In this document: positions 34,372 through 43,869 of the stretch, piece after piece
Position numbering within the stretch: position 1 is the first letter of the stretch
How the letters are laid out: each line of letters begins with the position of its first letter
Source: Flavobacteriales bacterium
GTDB lineage: Bacteria > Bacteroidota > Bacteroidia > UBA10329
Direction: 5' to 3'
NCBI GenBank assembly: GCA_016124845.1
Contig: WGMW01000040.1
Location: 62,001 to 126,000, forward strand
DNA: 64,000 nt
Made by a program: the position numbers and the translations under genes
The notes under the pieces: generated by a model
Database searches by the model: none
What the model saw: only the letters and a program-made list of their open reading frames with translations
What the model was told of the DNA's origin: nothing

Positions 34372-35916
34372 ATGTCAAAGGGAGATAAGTTATATCAGCT
34401 GGTCCATTCATTGGAACTGAATGAGAAGCGATATTTCAAGTTGCAGGCGTCACTTCAGAAAAAGGACAGCAATTTGGCCCGCCTGTTCGATTACTACTCC
34501 GATTCGAAGGGATTTGATGAAAAGGAGTTGCGCAACAGGTTCAAGGGCGAAAAATTTCTGGATCAGCTTGCGGTTACTCAGAATCATCTTTACGAACTGA
34601 TTCTCAAAACGATGAGACTCTATCACCTGAAGCGGTCAATAGAGTTCAGTCTTCAAGGAATGTTGCAGGACGTACAGTTCCTATACGAAAAGGGGCTTTT
34701 TGAACATTCTGCTCAGTTGTTGCGAAAGGTGCGTAAGGCGGCTGTGAAAAATGATTGCCACCTTGTGTTGCTCAGTGTCCTTGAATGGGAAGCCATGCTG
34801 TTGGCAGAAGGATTTTATGTTGGGAATGATGAAATGGATATTGACGCCATTTCAGATGAGTATTACGAAATTCTGGGAGCCCTGCAGAATGAGCGCGAAT
34901 ATGCAGACCTTCAATCCAAAGTGTTCAACAATTACTACAAGATAGGGATTGAGCGCGGCAACGAAGGTCACAAGACCAATGATCAGATAATCAATCAGTT
35001 TGCACTACGCGATCCCTCACGTGCTTTGACCTTCAGGTCCAAATGCTGTTTTCTCAACATTCACGCACAATACAACAAGATAAACGGGAACTGGGAAGCC
35101 GCTTACGATTATCGCAAGCAACTTTTTGAACTTGTGGACGAGCAGTTCGGAAGTGGTTACAATAAAGATATCGTCAAGCGATATTTTGTCGCACTGAACA
35201 ATCTTGTCCCTGTTTGCATAAAGTTGAAAAAGTGGGAAGAGGCTGAGACCTGCCTGGCCAAGATGGAAGCGATCGAGGAGCAATCATTGAGTTCTTATTT
35301 CTCTGAGGAAATGAGAATGCGCATTCTGATGCAGACGGCAATCGGTAAATTGGCACTTTACACCCGTTTGGGAGACAAGGAGAAAGGACTTGATCTTGTA
35401 GAGAAATTGGCGGAACGAAAAGACCTACTGGAGAATTATCACAGAAAGTACGTGGTCCTTCATCTTTACTTCAATATTTCCTATTTCCTTTTTACAGTCG
35501 GTCTCTATTCCCGTTCCATCCGATGGCTGAACATGGTGCTGAACGATACGGCTATCAAATCGGCTGAGGATCTGCATGCTTCCACACGCCTTCTTACCCT
35601 CATTCTCCAATTTGAACTCGGTCGTAGTGAGTTGCTGGATTACTTGGCTAGATCAACCTACAGGTTTCTTACAAAATTGGAAGGACTGTACAGATTTGAA
35701 GAGGTGATGCTTGCCTTCATGAAGAAGTTCTCGAAGAACGATGCAATGCGGAAAAACAAGGAATTGTTTGCTCAGTTGAAACGAGATCTGGAAGATGCAG
35801 GATATGAACCCGGTGAGCGTAATTCGCTCTCAACCCTGGATTTGATATCGTGGGTGGATTCCAAGATGACCGAGCTACCATTGTTCGAAATTCTAAAAGA
35901 GAAAAACGTTGTTTAA
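34372..35916 (+). CDS. Helical (TPR-like) protein of unknown function
   Basis: A 514-residue soluble protein starting MSKGDKLYQLVHSLELNEKR at ATG 34372; ATG 34360 overlaps a possible TACTTTCA -7 box (34351-34358) and is less likely. It is helical throughout, with TPR-like pairs such as GNWEAAYDYRKQLFELVDEQ and LKKWEEAETCLAKMEAIEEQ. I do not recognise the family; similar proteins of about 500 residues are common in Bacteroidota. Its end overlaps the proposed TTG start of hutH by eight bases, so the two are co-transcribed. Confidence 0.75.
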   Translation: MSKGDKLYQLVHSLELNEKRYFKLQASLQKKDSNLARLFDYYSDSKGFDEKELRNRFKGEKFLDQLAVTQNHLYELILKTMRLYHLKRSIEFSLQGMLQDVQFLYEKGLFEHSAQLLRKVRKAAVKNDCHLVLLSVLEWEAMLLAEGFYVGNDEMDIDAISDEYYEILGALQNEREYADLQSKVFNNYYKIGIERGNEGHKTNDQIINQFALRDPSRALTFRSKCCFLNIHAQYNKINGNWEAAYDYRKQLFELVDEQFGSGYNKDIVKRYFVALNNLVPVCIKLKKWEEAETCLAKMEAIEEQSLSSYFSEEMRMRILMQTAIGKLALYTRLGDKEKGLDLVEKLAERKDLLENYHRKYVVLHLYFNISYFLFTVGLYSRSIRWLNMVLNDTAIKSAEDLHASTRLLTLILQFELGRSELLDYLARSTYRFLTKLEGLYRFEEVMLAFMKKFSKNDAMRKNKELFAQLKRDLEDAGYEPGERNSLSTLDLISWVDSKMTELPLFEILKEKNVV

Positions 35917-37387
35917 AGGTAAACTCACGGTTGCGAAGCTGTCCAAGATGTTGGGCAGCGGAAAGTTGTATGCGGAAGACGAGACACTCGAGCGCATCGA
36001 AAAATCTGCAAATTACCTTTATGATAAGGTCAACACCACCAAGGCGACCATTTACGGGGTCAACACAGGTTTCGGCTCGCTGAGTAATATTCGTATTGAA
36101 GAAGATGAGTTGGAGGAATTGCAATCCAACCTGATTCTGTCCCACGCGTGTGGAACGGGCAAGCGAATTCCAGACAATATCGTCCGTGCCATGCTTTGCC
36201 TCAAAGTATGGAATATGCTTTACGGTAATAGCGGTGTGCAGAAGGAAACCGTACTGCGTTTGATCGATCATTTCAATCAAGATGTGCTGCCCGTTGTTTA
36301 CACGCAGGGCTCGTTAGGGGCGAGTGGTGATCTTGCTCCATTGGCGCATCTGTGTCTTCCGCTCATCGGAGAAGGAAATGTGATTCTGGACGGAAAAGAA
36401 GTTCCGGCCAAAGAAGCACTACTTTATTTAGGTTGGAAGCCGCTTCAACTCAAAATGAAGGAAGGCTTGGCGCTGCTGAACGGAACTCAGTTCATGTCGG
36501 CTTATGGTGCTTACTGCGTCTTTCATGCAGAGCGACTGGCCGTTTTCGCGGATTTGATCGGTGCCATTGCATTGGATGCCTACGGTGGATTGACTGCTCC
36601 TTTTGATGCGTCAGTTCATCAAGTACGGCCTCATCCCGGGCAGATTGAATCTGCAAGAAGACTGCGCGAGCTTTTAGAAGAAAGTCCGCTGGCGCGGAAA
36701 GAAAAAGAGCACATTCAGGATCCGTACTCTTTCCGTTGCATGCCGCAGGTTCATGGCGCAAGCATTGATGCGATTACCCACGTAAAGCAAGTGGTGGAGC
36801 GTGAATTGAATTCCGTTTCAGATAATCCACTCATTTTCCCTGATGAGGATAAGATCATTTCGGCAGGTAATTTTCATGGACAACCGCTGGCCATTTCGTA
36901 CGATTACCTCTCAATCGCGTTAGCGGAGTTGGCCAACATTTCGGAGCGCAGGACTTTCCAACTCATCATGGGTAAGAACGGTCTGCCCGTTTATTTGGTG
37001 AAGAAACCCGGGTTGCATTCAGGATTCATGATTCCACAATACACTTCGGCCGGAATTGTAAGTCAGAACAAACAATTGTGCAGTCCTGCTTCGGTGGATA
37101 GTATCGTCAGTTCCAACGGGCAGGAAGACCACGTGAGTATGGGCGCAAATGCCGCCACCAAACTCTACGAAGTGGTGGAGAACGTCTATCAGGTTTTGGC
37201 CATCGAACTTTTCACGGCCGCGCAAGCATTGGATTTCCGAAGACCAGAAAAGTCGTCACTAGTGATTGAGAAATTCTTGAGTGAGTATCGCAGCATTGTT
37301 CCGTTCCTTCATGAGGACGAGCAGATGCATCCGCACATGATGAAGACCAAGGATTTTCTGATGAACGTGAAGCTGCCGAATGTGTAG
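35909..37387 (+). CDS. hutH: Histidine ammonia-lyase
   Basis: A 492-residue enzyme that removes ammonia from histidine to give urocanate. The MIO prosthetic group forms from the Ala-Ser-Gly of GSLGASGDLAPLAHL (about 135-148). Other family blocks are YGVNTGFGSL, SDNPLIFPDED, FHGQPLAISYDYL and SSNGQEDHVSMGA. No ATG precedes the conserved FKGKLTVAKLSKML; TTG 35909 overlaps the previous gene by eight bases and is my start, while ATG 35948 would remove the first 13 residues. No other hut genes are nearby. The stop directly abuts the convergent DUF4159 gene. Confidence 0.9.
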   Translation: MFKGKLTVAKLSKMLGSGKLYAEDETLERIEKSANYLYDKVNTTKATIYGVNTGFGSLSNIRIEEDELEELQSNLILSHACGTGKRIPDNIVRAMLCLKVWNMLYGNSGVQKETVLRLIDHFNQDVLPVVYTQGSLGASGDLAPLAHLCLPLIGEGNVILDGKEVPAKEALLYLGWKPLQLKMKEGLALLNGTQFMSAYGAYCVFHAERLAVFADLIGAIALDAYGGLTAPFDASVHQVRPHPGQIESARRLRELLEESPLARKEKEHIQDPYSFRCMPQVHGASIDAITHVKQVVERELNSVSDNPLIFPDEDKIISAGNFHGQPLAISYDYLSIALAELANISERRTFQLIMGKNGLPVYLVKKPGLHSGFMIPQYTSAGIVSQNKQLCSPASVDSIVSSNGQEDHVSMGANAATKLYEVVENVYQVLAIELFTAAQALDFRRPEKSSLVIEKFLSEYRSIVPFLHEDEQMHPHMMKTKDFLMNVKLPNV

Positions 37388-38086
37388 TTATAGACTGTCA
37401 GGGTCGTTGCCCATCAACACATACTGTAGAATATTGCAGCCCATTTGCAATGCCTTGGTGCGCGCTTCCTGACTGTCGCCATGCACTTCGGGGCTTTCCC
37501 AACCATCGCCAAGGTCACATTCGTACGAATAAAATAGCACCAATCGCCCGTTATGCACAATTCCAAATCCTTGGGGGCGCTTGTTGTCGTGCTCGTGGAT
37601 TTTCGGCAATCCGTTCTTAAAATCGAACTTCTGATGATAGATCGGATGTGAGAATGGCAGTTCGACCAATTCGTATTCTGGGAACACCTTTTTAATCTCC
37701 GTGCGGATGAACTGATCCATCCCGTAGTTGTCATCAATATGAAGGAAACCGCCAGCTAAGAGGTACTTTCTCAGATTCTGTGCTTCCTGATCGGAGAAGA
37801 TCACATTGCCGTGTCCTGTCATGTGTACGAAAGGATATTTGAAGAGGTCTTTCGAACCCACTTCGGCCACTTCCTGTTCCGTGTCTATTCCTGTGTTGAG
37901 TTCCTTATTGCAGAACTGAATGAGGTTTGGGACAGAGGTCGTAAGATTCGCATACCAATCGCCACCACCATTGTATTTCAATACAGCGAGTTTGAAATTC
38001 TGTGCTTGAAGCGAGCCAAATCCTAACGTCATTGCGAGGGCGAAGGACGAAGCAATCTTTATCAATATTCGAATATTCGTGAGCAT
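37388..38086 (-). CDS. Secreted DUF4159 protein
   Basis: A 232-residue protein with a signal peptide (IKIASSFALAMTLGFGSLQA) and a single DUF4159 domain: FKLAVLKYNGGGDWYANL, YPFVHMTGHGNVIFSD, LLAGGFLHIDDNYGMDQF and GRLVLFYSYECDLGDGWE. The fold resembles a glutamine-amidotransferase-like sheet; the function is unknown. Its stop codon abuts that of hutH with no base between, so transcripts must overlap or end inside the neighbour. It lies 12 bases downstream of rsmE on the same strand. Confidence 0.88.
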   Translation of the reverse strand: MLTNIRILIKIASSFALAMTLGFGSLQAQNFKLAVLKYNGGGDWYANLTTSVPNLIQFCNKELNTGIDTEQEVAEVGSKDLFKYPFVHMTGHGNVIFSDQEAQNLRKYLLAGGFLHIDDNYGMDQFIRTEIKKVFPEYELVELPFSHPIYHQKFDFKNGLPKIHEHDNKRPQGFGIVHNGRLVLFYSYECDLGDGWESPEVHGDSQEARTKALQMGCNILQYVLMGNDPDSL

Positions 38087-38098
38087 TCGGAATTCGTA

Positions 38099-38785
38099 TC
38101 AGTCCTGTAGAAAATTCATCACCGAAAGTGCAAATATTCCAGCGGTTTCGGTGCGTAAACGGCTTTTTCCAAGATCTATTTCAGTAGCACTTTTGGACAG
38201 CACCAATTCAATTTCTTCCTGTGTGAAATCTCCTTCTGGACCAATAAGAATCCAGCTTTCCGTATTCAAATCCTTGTTCAGCGATACTTTCTTTCCATCT
38301 CTACAATGCGCGAGGAGCATTGGATGTTCAACACTGGAAACGAAATCTGCGAACGAGGTCAACGGCAGAATGGTCGGCAACCAATTCCGCTGACTTTGCT
38401 TCATGGCCGCAAGCAACACTTTTTCACTGCGGTCCAGTTTCAGGTTTCTGCGCTCAGAATTCGTACACAGAATCGGACAGATCTCACTCACGCCAATTTC
38501 AACTGCTTTCTCCAAAAACCACTCAAAACGATCGATGCTTTTGGTTGGTGCAATGGCCACTTTTGGCAGAACAGGCTTTTCCTCTTTCACCTGTTCCACG
38601 ATCTGAAACGCACAACTGCGCTTCGAAATTTCCGAGATTTCAGCAATGGCCCGAACACCTTTTCCGTCCGTTACTTCCACGCGTTCGCCAACACCCAAAC
38701 GAAGCACACGAACCGCATGGCGTGTTTCTTCTTCGCTCAGTTCAAGAAGGCCGTTCTGTAGATTGGGTTGGTAGAAGAGATGCAT
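38099..38785 (-). CDS. rsmE: 16S rRNA (uracil(1498)-N(3))-methyltransferase
   Basis: A 228-residue SPOUT-fold methyltransferase that uses S-adenosylmethionine to methylate U1498 of 16S rRNA. The N-terminal PUA-like part has HAVRVLRLGVGERVEVTDGKG. The knotted C-terminal part has ATKSIDRFEW-type sequence (APTKSIDRFEWFLEKAVEIG), LLAAMKQSQRNWLP and the SAM loop WILIGPEGDFTQEEIE, then LGKSRLRTETA. It lies ten bases from the endonuclease/phosphatase gene upstream and is probably in one transcript with it. Confidence 0.93.
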   Translation of the reverse strand: MHLFYQPNLQNGLLELSEEETRHAVRVLRLGVGERVEVTDGKGVRAIAEISEISKRSCAFQIVEQVKEEKPVLPKVAIAPTKSIDRFEWFLEKAVEIGVSEICPILCTNSERRNLKLDRSEKVLLAAMKQSQRNWLPTILPLTSFADFVSSVEHPMLLAHCRDGKKVSLNKDLNTESWILIGPEGDFTQEEIELVLSKSATEIDLGKSRLRTETAGIFALSVMNFLQD

Positions 38786-38794
38786 TGGCCGAAT

Positions 38795-39445
38795 TTACAA
38801 CTCGAGTCTGACACAAACTCCCTTATGATCAGAGAGCGTCTTATCCGTATTCCATTCCTGCAATTTCATCGAACAACCTCGAAGAAATTCCTCTGTGACG
38901 CAGATGTGGTCAATAGTCTCGGCAAGCTTCGCGGTCAAATTCTTTATCCGATTCTGTTCAAAGGAATTGTTTAAAGAATCCCTTCCAAAGTTGGTGTGGT
39001 AGTAATTGTCAGAAAAACTGATGTTGAAATCTCCAGATATACACAGATTCCTACCTGACAATCGCTCAAAATCTTGTAGCTGTTCTATAAGGTCTTCTTT
39101 AAAGCTTGGTCTGCGATTACCGTGAATTCCGATGATGGTTCCATAGACCAACAGATTACCAATGGGTGTTGCAATTTCTGGACAAACGGCCGTTCGCTCA
39201 TCATATGTTTCATGATTTGAAACAATCTCAAATTTTGAATGAATTGTAACTCGTCTTTCCGTGTTTTGATAGTAATCAGTATTCAATGGAGAAGACATCG
39301 AAACAAATGGATAATCAAGCTTGATTCGCGTGTCGCTTTCGGTTAGAATCAGAATATCAGCATCGATTGCCTGAATTGCTTCTTCCATTTCAGTCAATCG
39401 CTTTGCGTGCTTCAAACGCTCGATATTCCAAGTTGCAACTTTCAC
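38795..39445 (-). CDS. Endonuclease/exonuclease/phosphatase family protein
   Basis: A 216-residue member of the metal-dependent EEP fold, which includes DNA nucleases and phosphoesterases. Active-site motifs: KVATWNIERL at the start, ILTESD (metal-binding Glu), GIHGN, SGDFNIS (Asp and Asn) and the final SDHKGV (Asp-His). The protein is shorter than exonuclease III and lacks a signal peptide. The substrate is unknown. It sits between rsmE and a toxin-antitoxin pair. Confidence 0.85.
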   Translation of the reverse strand: MKVATWNIERLKHAKRLTEMEEAIQAIDADILILTESDTRIKLDYPFVSMSSPLNTDYYQNTERRVTIHSKFEIVSNHETYDERTAVCPEIATPIGNLLVYGTIIGIHGNRRPSFKEDLIEQLQDFERLSGRNLCISGDFNISFSDNYYHTNFGRDSLNNSFEQNRIKNLTAKLAETIDHICVTEEFLRGCSMKLQEWNTDKTLSDHKGVCVRLEL

Positions 39446-39460
39446 AACTCAGCCAGTCTT

Positions 39461-39733
39461 TCAATAGACTTCATCATGCGTTCCAATATCGATCAGAAGC
39501 GCGGCAGTTTGACCGTCAAGGAATTTGAAGACTACCCGACAATCATACGCCACCGTAAAGGCCCAATGTCCAGTCAGCTGCCCAGTAAGTTTATGTGTTC
39601 TGAGTGACCTGTCAAACGGATCCTGAACAAACGTTTCAATAGCTGTTCTGAATCGTTTTTGAAGAAATGGGTCTCGCAGAATCCGTTTGCGGTAAGCACG
39701 TTTAAAACTGGAATCCCAAACCAGTTCAATCAT
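39461..39733 (-). CDS. RelE/YafQ-type toxin
   Basis: A 90-residue type II toxin of the RelE/ParE superfamily, probably a ribosome-dependent mRNA interferase. The pattern VWDSSFKRAYRKR, HKLTGQLTGHWAFTVAYDCRVVF and the ending DIGTHDEVY, with its catalytic-type His, is characteristic of the YafQ/RelE branch. It overlaps the antitoxin gene by four bases, the usual coupling, with the antitoxin first. Confidence 0.85.
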   Translation of the reverse strand: MIELVWDSSFKRAYRKRILRDPFLQKRFRTAIETFVQDPFDRSLRTHKLTGQLTGHWAFTVAYDCRVVFKFLDGQTAALLIDIGTHDEVY

Positions 39734-39942
39734 GCGTCAAGATCGTTGAAAAGGTCATCAACGTTTCCACGTTTTACCTTACCGTATTTCAGGTTTTCTT
39801 CGGCAACTTTGGCGTTGGCGGCAATCGAGTTTCGCTTTATCTCCGCCACCGCTTTACGGATAATATCCAGCGCCATTTCCTTCTCATCGTCTTCAAGCGC
39901 GTTGAAGTCGTCAATAAGGGTATTGATCGTTTTTGAACTCAT
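39730..39942 (-). CDS. Antitoxin of the RelE/YafQ-type pair
   Basis: A 70-residue acidic, helical protein (MSSKTINTLIDDFNALEDDE...) encoded directly upstream of the toxin and overlapping it by four bases. The acidic C-terminus (GNVDDLFNDLDA) is suited to wrap a basic toxin. No clear ribbon-helix-helix or other DNA-binding domain is evident, so autoregulation cannot be judged. Confidence 0.78.
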   Translation of the reverse strand: MSSKTINTLIDDFNALEDDEKEMALDIIRKAVAEIKRNSIAANAKVAEENLKYGKVKRGNVDDLFNDLDA

Positions 39943-39980
39943 GGTATGTAAAAGTACTGAATACCAGTTTTGGATAAAAG

Positions 39981-40010
39981 AAAACCCTTCCCGTTTCCGA
40001 GAAGGGTTTT
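39981..40010 (-). terminator. Terminator after pckA
   Basis: Perfect 10-bp arms AAAACCCTTC (39981-39990) and GAAGGGTTTT (40001-40010), with T's after the hairpin on the minus strand, 21 bases beyond the pckA stop. Confidence 0.85.
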
Positions 40011-40030
40011 CCGATCAATTCAATTTGTAA

Positions 40031-41644
40031 TTAAGCGCTCTGCGAAATCTTTGGCGCAGCAGCCATGATCTCCGCATTGGCTGTGTCAGCGTACTGCTCA
40101 AAGTTCTTCACGAACGAAGCAGCCAATTTCTCAGCCTTCGCATCGTAAGCGGCCTTGTCAGCCCACGTTTCACGCGGATTCAATAGCTCGGTTGGCACAT
40201 CTGGACAAGAAGTAGGCATTGCCAATCCGAAAATGCTGTCAGTCGTGTACTCAACGCTATCCAGCGTGCCGTTCATCGCAGCCGTGATCATCGCACGTGT
40301 GTACTTCAACTTGATGCGGCTTCCAACTCCGTAAGGACCGCCAGACCAGCCTGTGTTCAACAGCCAAACATTCACTTTATGCTCGTTCATCTTCTCACCC
40401 AAAAGCTCTGCGTAGCGTGTTGCAGGAAGCGGAAGGAACGCCTCACCGAAACCAGCAGAGAACGTCTGCTGTGGCTCAGTAACACCAACCTCAGTACCAG
40501 CAACCTTCGCGGTGTAGCCAGAAATGAAGTAGTACATCGCCTGTCCAGTGGTCAATTTCGAGATAGGAGGAAGGATGCCGAACGCATCAGCCGTAAGTAG
40601 GAAGATGTTCTTCGGGTTCTTTCCGTAAGATGGATTCATCACGTTATCGATGTGATGGATCGGGTACGCAGCACGCGTGTTCTCCGTTTTCTCAACGTTC
40701 TCGTAATCAACCGTTGAAGTTCCAGGATAGAAATTCGTGTTCTCAACCAACGCTCCAAACTTGATAGCATCGAAGATCTGTGGCTCTTTCTCACGCGTAA
40801 GGTCGATACACTTCGCGTAGCAACCGCCCTCAAAGTTGAAGATGGTGTCGCCATCCCAACCGTGCTCGTCATCACCGATCAATTTTCTCTCTGGATCGGC
40901 AGAAAGCGTGGTTTTTCCTGTTCCAGAAAGACCGAAGAAAATAGCCGTGTCGCCATCCTTGCCCACGTTGGCAGAGCAGTGCATCGAAAGCACGTTTCTC
41001 TCGTGCGGAAGCACAAAATTCAATACAGAGAAGATACCCTTCTTGATCTCGCCCGTGTAAGCCGTTCCACCAATAAGGATCATCTTCTTGGTGAAGTTCA
41101 ATACCGCAAAATTGTGCTGGCGCGTACCGTCCTTCTCTGGGTCGGCATAAAATCCAGGTGCACAAAGAATCGTCCATTCAGGAGTAAAATTCTCCACTTC
41201 CTCCTTGGTCGGACGAAGGAAAAGGTTGTTCGCAAACAAGTTGCTCCACGGAAGCTCCGTAGCAACACGGATGTTCATTCTGTGCTTCTCACTCGCACAA
41301 GCGTATGCATCACGCACATACACCTCTTTGCCTTGGAAATAGGTGCACACCTTCTCATAAAGATGGTCGAAATTCTCAGGCGTAAACTTGATGTTGATGT
41401 TTCCCCACGCAACCGCGTTTTCGGTCTTTTCATCACAAACAATGAAACGGTCTTTCGGAGAGCGTCCCGTGAACTCGCCCGTATCAACAGCCAGCGCGCC
41501 CGTGTCGGTCAATGCGCCCATACCATTCAAAAGTGTCTCTTCTACAAGCTCCGCTGGGGTCAGATTCCAGTAAGCGGCAGCCACGTTTTTCAGGCCAAGG
41601 TCAGCAACAGTAGCTCCTTCTGCCTTCAATCCGTATTCATCCAT
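40031..41644 (-). CDS. pckA: Phosphoenolpyruvate carboxykinase (ATP)
   Basis: A 537-residue enzyme that converts oxaloacetate and ATP to PEP and CO2, the entry to gluconeogenesis. GDTAIFFGLSGTGKTTLSAD carries the P-loop and GDDEHGWDGDTIFNFEGGCY the kinase-2 region with its metal-binding Asp; TGEFTGRSPKDRF is the substrate-binding block. The length is typical. A TACCTTTG promoter box (41676-41683) gives a leader of about 25 bases. Confidence 0.97.
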   Translation of the reverse strand: MDEYGLKAEGATVADLGLKNVAAAYWNLTPAELVEETLLNGMGALTDTGALAVDTGEFTGRSPKDRFIVCDEKTENAVAWGNINIKFTPENFDHLYEKVCTYFQGKEVYVRDAYACASEKHRMNIRVATELPWSNLFANNLFLRPTKEEVENFTPEWTILCAPGFYADPEKDGTRQHNFAVLNFTKKMILIGGTAYTGEIKKGIFSVLNFVLPHERNVLSMHCSANVGKDGDTAIFFGLSGTGKTTLSADPERKLIGDDEHGWDGDTIFNFEGGCYAKCIDLTREKEPQIFDAIKFGALVENTNFYPGTSTVDYENVEKTENTRAAYPIHHIDNVMNPSYGKNPKNIFLLTADAFGILPPISKLTTGQAMYYFISGYTAKVAGTEVGVTEPQQTFSAGFGEAFLPLPATRYAELLGEKMNEHKVNVWLLNTGWSGGPYGVGSRIKLKYTRAMITAAMNGTLDSVEYTTDSIFGLAMPTSCPDVPTELLNPRETWADKAAYDAKAEKLAASFVKNFEQYADTANAEIMAAAPKISQSA

Positions 41645-41675
41645 GCGTTAGAATTTCGTTAGTGTAAAGAATGCG

Positions 41676-41683
41676 CAAAGGTA
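41676..41683 (-). promoter_or_regulatory. -7 box (TACCTTTG) for pckA
   Basis: An exact TAnnTTTG match on the minus strand, 32 bases before the pckA ATG. A perfect palindrome CTGACAACTGTCAG (41718-41731) lies 35 bases further upstream and could be a regulator site. Confidence 0.6.
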
Positions 41684-41847
41684 ACCGTTCTCTTCTACCT
41701 GCCGCTCAGTTTTGTGTCTGACAACTGTCAGTTTTCCACATGTTTTGCCCAAGTTTAGATTTGATATTGAACTAGTATTGTTCTTCCCTTTTTAAAGAAT
41801 AGGATCTGATTTTTCGCCTACGGCTAAATCCTTGTAATTTGCTGCAA

Positions 41848-43554
41848 ATGCGAAATCCAATCCTCATCACGGTTTTATTGAGCATCGCACTTATGTCGAA
41901 TGCCCAGCAATACGCCAATCCACTCGATGGCGAATTGATCCTTTCTGGAAACTTCGGTGAGGTACGAGGCAACCATTTCCATTCAGGGCTTGACCTGAAA
42001 ACGGGTGGTACGGAAGGAAAATCGGTTTACAGTATTGCAGACGGCTACGTGGTTCGAATCGCGGTTTCTGGAGAAGGTTTTGGCAAAGCCATATACATCA
42101 ATCACCCAGATGGCAAAACCTCCGTGTACGCTCACCTTCGGGATTTTGCTCCAGAAATTGCGGCTTATGTGAAAGAGCAACAATACGCCAAGCAATCTTT
42201 CGAGGTCGACCTGAATGTTGCTGCTTCCAAATTCCCTGTGAAACAAGGACAGGTGATTGCCAAAAGCGGCAACTCAGGAAGTTCAGGCGGGCCGCATCTG
42301 CATTTTGAAGTGCGAGAAACAGGTGCGCAGATTCCTGAGAACCCGTTGAACTATGGTTTTAAAGTGAAAGACCAACGCCACCCAGAGTTGAAAAAACTTT
42401 GGGTCTATTCGCATTCAGAACAAGGTCATGTTGATGGACTTCTTGACGAAAAAGACTTCCAACTTTCAGGTACCTCGGGTAATTACTCAACTGTTGATAC
42501 CATTCGTGCGTTTGGACCAATCAGTTTCGGAGTTGCTGCGCAAGACCGTTTTTCGAGTTCTGAGAACGTTTGCGGGATTTATTCAATGACCGTGAAAGTG
42601 AACGGTGAAATCCTTCATCAGCAACAGATTGACAAGTTTCCTTTTGACAAGAAACGGATGGTGAATTGCCATGTGGATTACGAAAAGCGCGTGACCGAAA
42701 AGCAGAACGTTTATCGCACGTACATCGCACCAGAAAACTCACTCAAGCTTTATCCGAACGTCAGGAACAGAGGAATAACGAAAATCGAAAAAGGAAAAAC
42801 GTATCGTGTTGAAGTTGAAGTGAAAGACCACGCTGGCAACATTTCCCAATTCAGCTTTGTGGTTTTGGGAGCTGAAAGAAAAGGCTCAGCAGTTTCAGCA
42901 ACCGAACAGATTACCGACATTTTCTACCCGAATCGTGAGAATAGTTTTTCCAATCATTCATTACGTGTCAACATTCCCAATGGCTGTTTGTACGATACGC
43001 TGAAATTCAAATACGACCTGAAACCTGCTTGCGCCAATTGCATTTCACCTGTCCATTCCATTGGCAAACTCTCAGACACCCCTTTGGATAAGTACATGAC
43101 CGTTTCCATCAAACTGGATAAGGTTTCGGAAACAGCGGCCGGCAAAGCCGTCATTGTTTCATTCGATAAGAACAACAGACCGATTGCGGAGGGCGGCTCA
43201 TCCCAATGGAATTGGATCACCACCAAAACACGCAGCTTTGGTGATTATTCCGTGATGCTCGACAGCCTCGCTCCCATTCTCAAGCCCAAGAATTTCAATC
43301 CCGATAGCTATCGGGACCAAACCTCCACGGCTGGCATCGACACGCTCAAATTCCATTTGGAAGACGACCTTTCAGGCATCCGTTCCATCTCAGGAACGCT
43401 CAATGGCAACTGGGTTCTTTTAGAACACGACCCGAAAAATGACCTGCTCTTCTATGTCAAAGACGAGCGTTTCATCAGCGGTCAGAACACGATTAGAATT
43501 TCCGTGAAAGATAAGGTTGGGAACGTAAAGGAATTGAGCGTTACGGTTCGGTGA
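41848..43554 (+). CDS. Secreted M23-family peptidase
   Basis: A 568-residue periplasmic or secreted protein. ATG 41848 gives the signal peptide MRNPILITVLLSIALMSNAQ. The LytM/M23 domain (about 25-165) carries zinc ligands in NHFHSGLDLK (H-x3-D type) and GGPHLHFEVRE (HxH), plus GQVIAKSGNSG. M23 enzymes cut peptidoglycan cross-links. The C-terminal 400 residues form beta-rich domains (for example SIKLDKVSETAAGKAVIVSF, LDSLAPILKPKNF) of unknown binding role. No T9SS sorting domain is present. Confidence 0.9.
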   Translation: MRNPILITVLLSIALMSNAQQYANPLDGELILSGNFGEVRGNHFHSGLDLKTGGTEGKSVYSIADGYVVRIAVSGEGFGKAIYINHPDGKTSVYAHLRDFAPEIAAYVKEQQYAKQSFEVDLNVAASKFPVKQGQVIAKSGNSGSSGGPHLHFEVRETGAQIPENPLNYGFKVKDQRHPELKKLWVYSHSEQGHVDGLLDEKDFQLSGTSGNYSTVDTIRAFGPISFGVAAQDRFSSSENVCGIYSMTVKVNGEILHQQQIDKFPFDKKRMVNCHVDYEKRVTEKQNVYRTYIAPENSLKLYPNVRNRGITKIEKGKTYRVEVEVKDHAGNISQFSFVVLGAERKGSAVSATEQITDIFYPNRENSFSNHSLRVNIPNGCLYDTLKFKYDLKPACANCISPVHSIGKLSDTPLDKYMTVSIKLDKVSETAAGKAVIVSFDKNNRPIAEGGSSQWNWITTKTRSFGDYSVMLDSLAPILKPKNFNPDSYRDQTSTAGIDTLKFHLEDDLSGIRSISGTLNGNWVLLEHDPKNDLLFYVKDERFISGQNTIRISVKDKVGNVKELSVTVR

Positions 43555-43572
43555 ACGAATTCCCAAACGCCC

Positions 43573-43869
43573 TCAGTAACGCTTTCTTTTCGGATTCTGA
43601 CGATTGTCGAATAGATTCAAGACAATCAAACGCTGGTTATCGAACCGATAAAACAAACGATTGTGTTTGGTCAATCTGAATCCGTAAATCCCTCTTTCCG
43701 AATTCTCAACTGTTCCTAATTCTGGGTTTCGAGACAGTAACTCCAAAACTGTTTCTGTCCTTAGAACGAAAGCACGAACGACATTCTCATTCCAATCCTC
43801 CTCCAGATACTCGATAATGACATCAAACTTCCTGGAGGCCCGCTTAGTCCAAACTACTTTTTTCGCCAC
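43573..43869 (-). CDS. RelE/ParE-type toxin
   Basis: A 98-residue type II toxin: VVWTKRASRKFDVIIEYLEE at the start, ELLSRNPELGTVENSERGIYGF in the middle and HNRLFYRFDNQRLIVLNLFDNRQNPKR at the end, the standard ParE/RelE strand order. It overlaps the upstream antitoxin gene by 16 bases. This is the second such pair in the window and is not a close copy of the first. Confidence 0.85.
   Translation of the reverse strand: MAKKVVWTKRASRKFDVIIEYLEEDWNENVVRAFVLRTETVLELLSRNPELGTVENSERGIYGFRLTKHNRLFYRFDNQRLIVLNLFDNRQNPKRKRY

Noticed and set aside
37388-38086. Hut pathway member next to hutH
   Set aside because: The convergent gene is a secreted DUF4159 protein without hut enzyme motifs.
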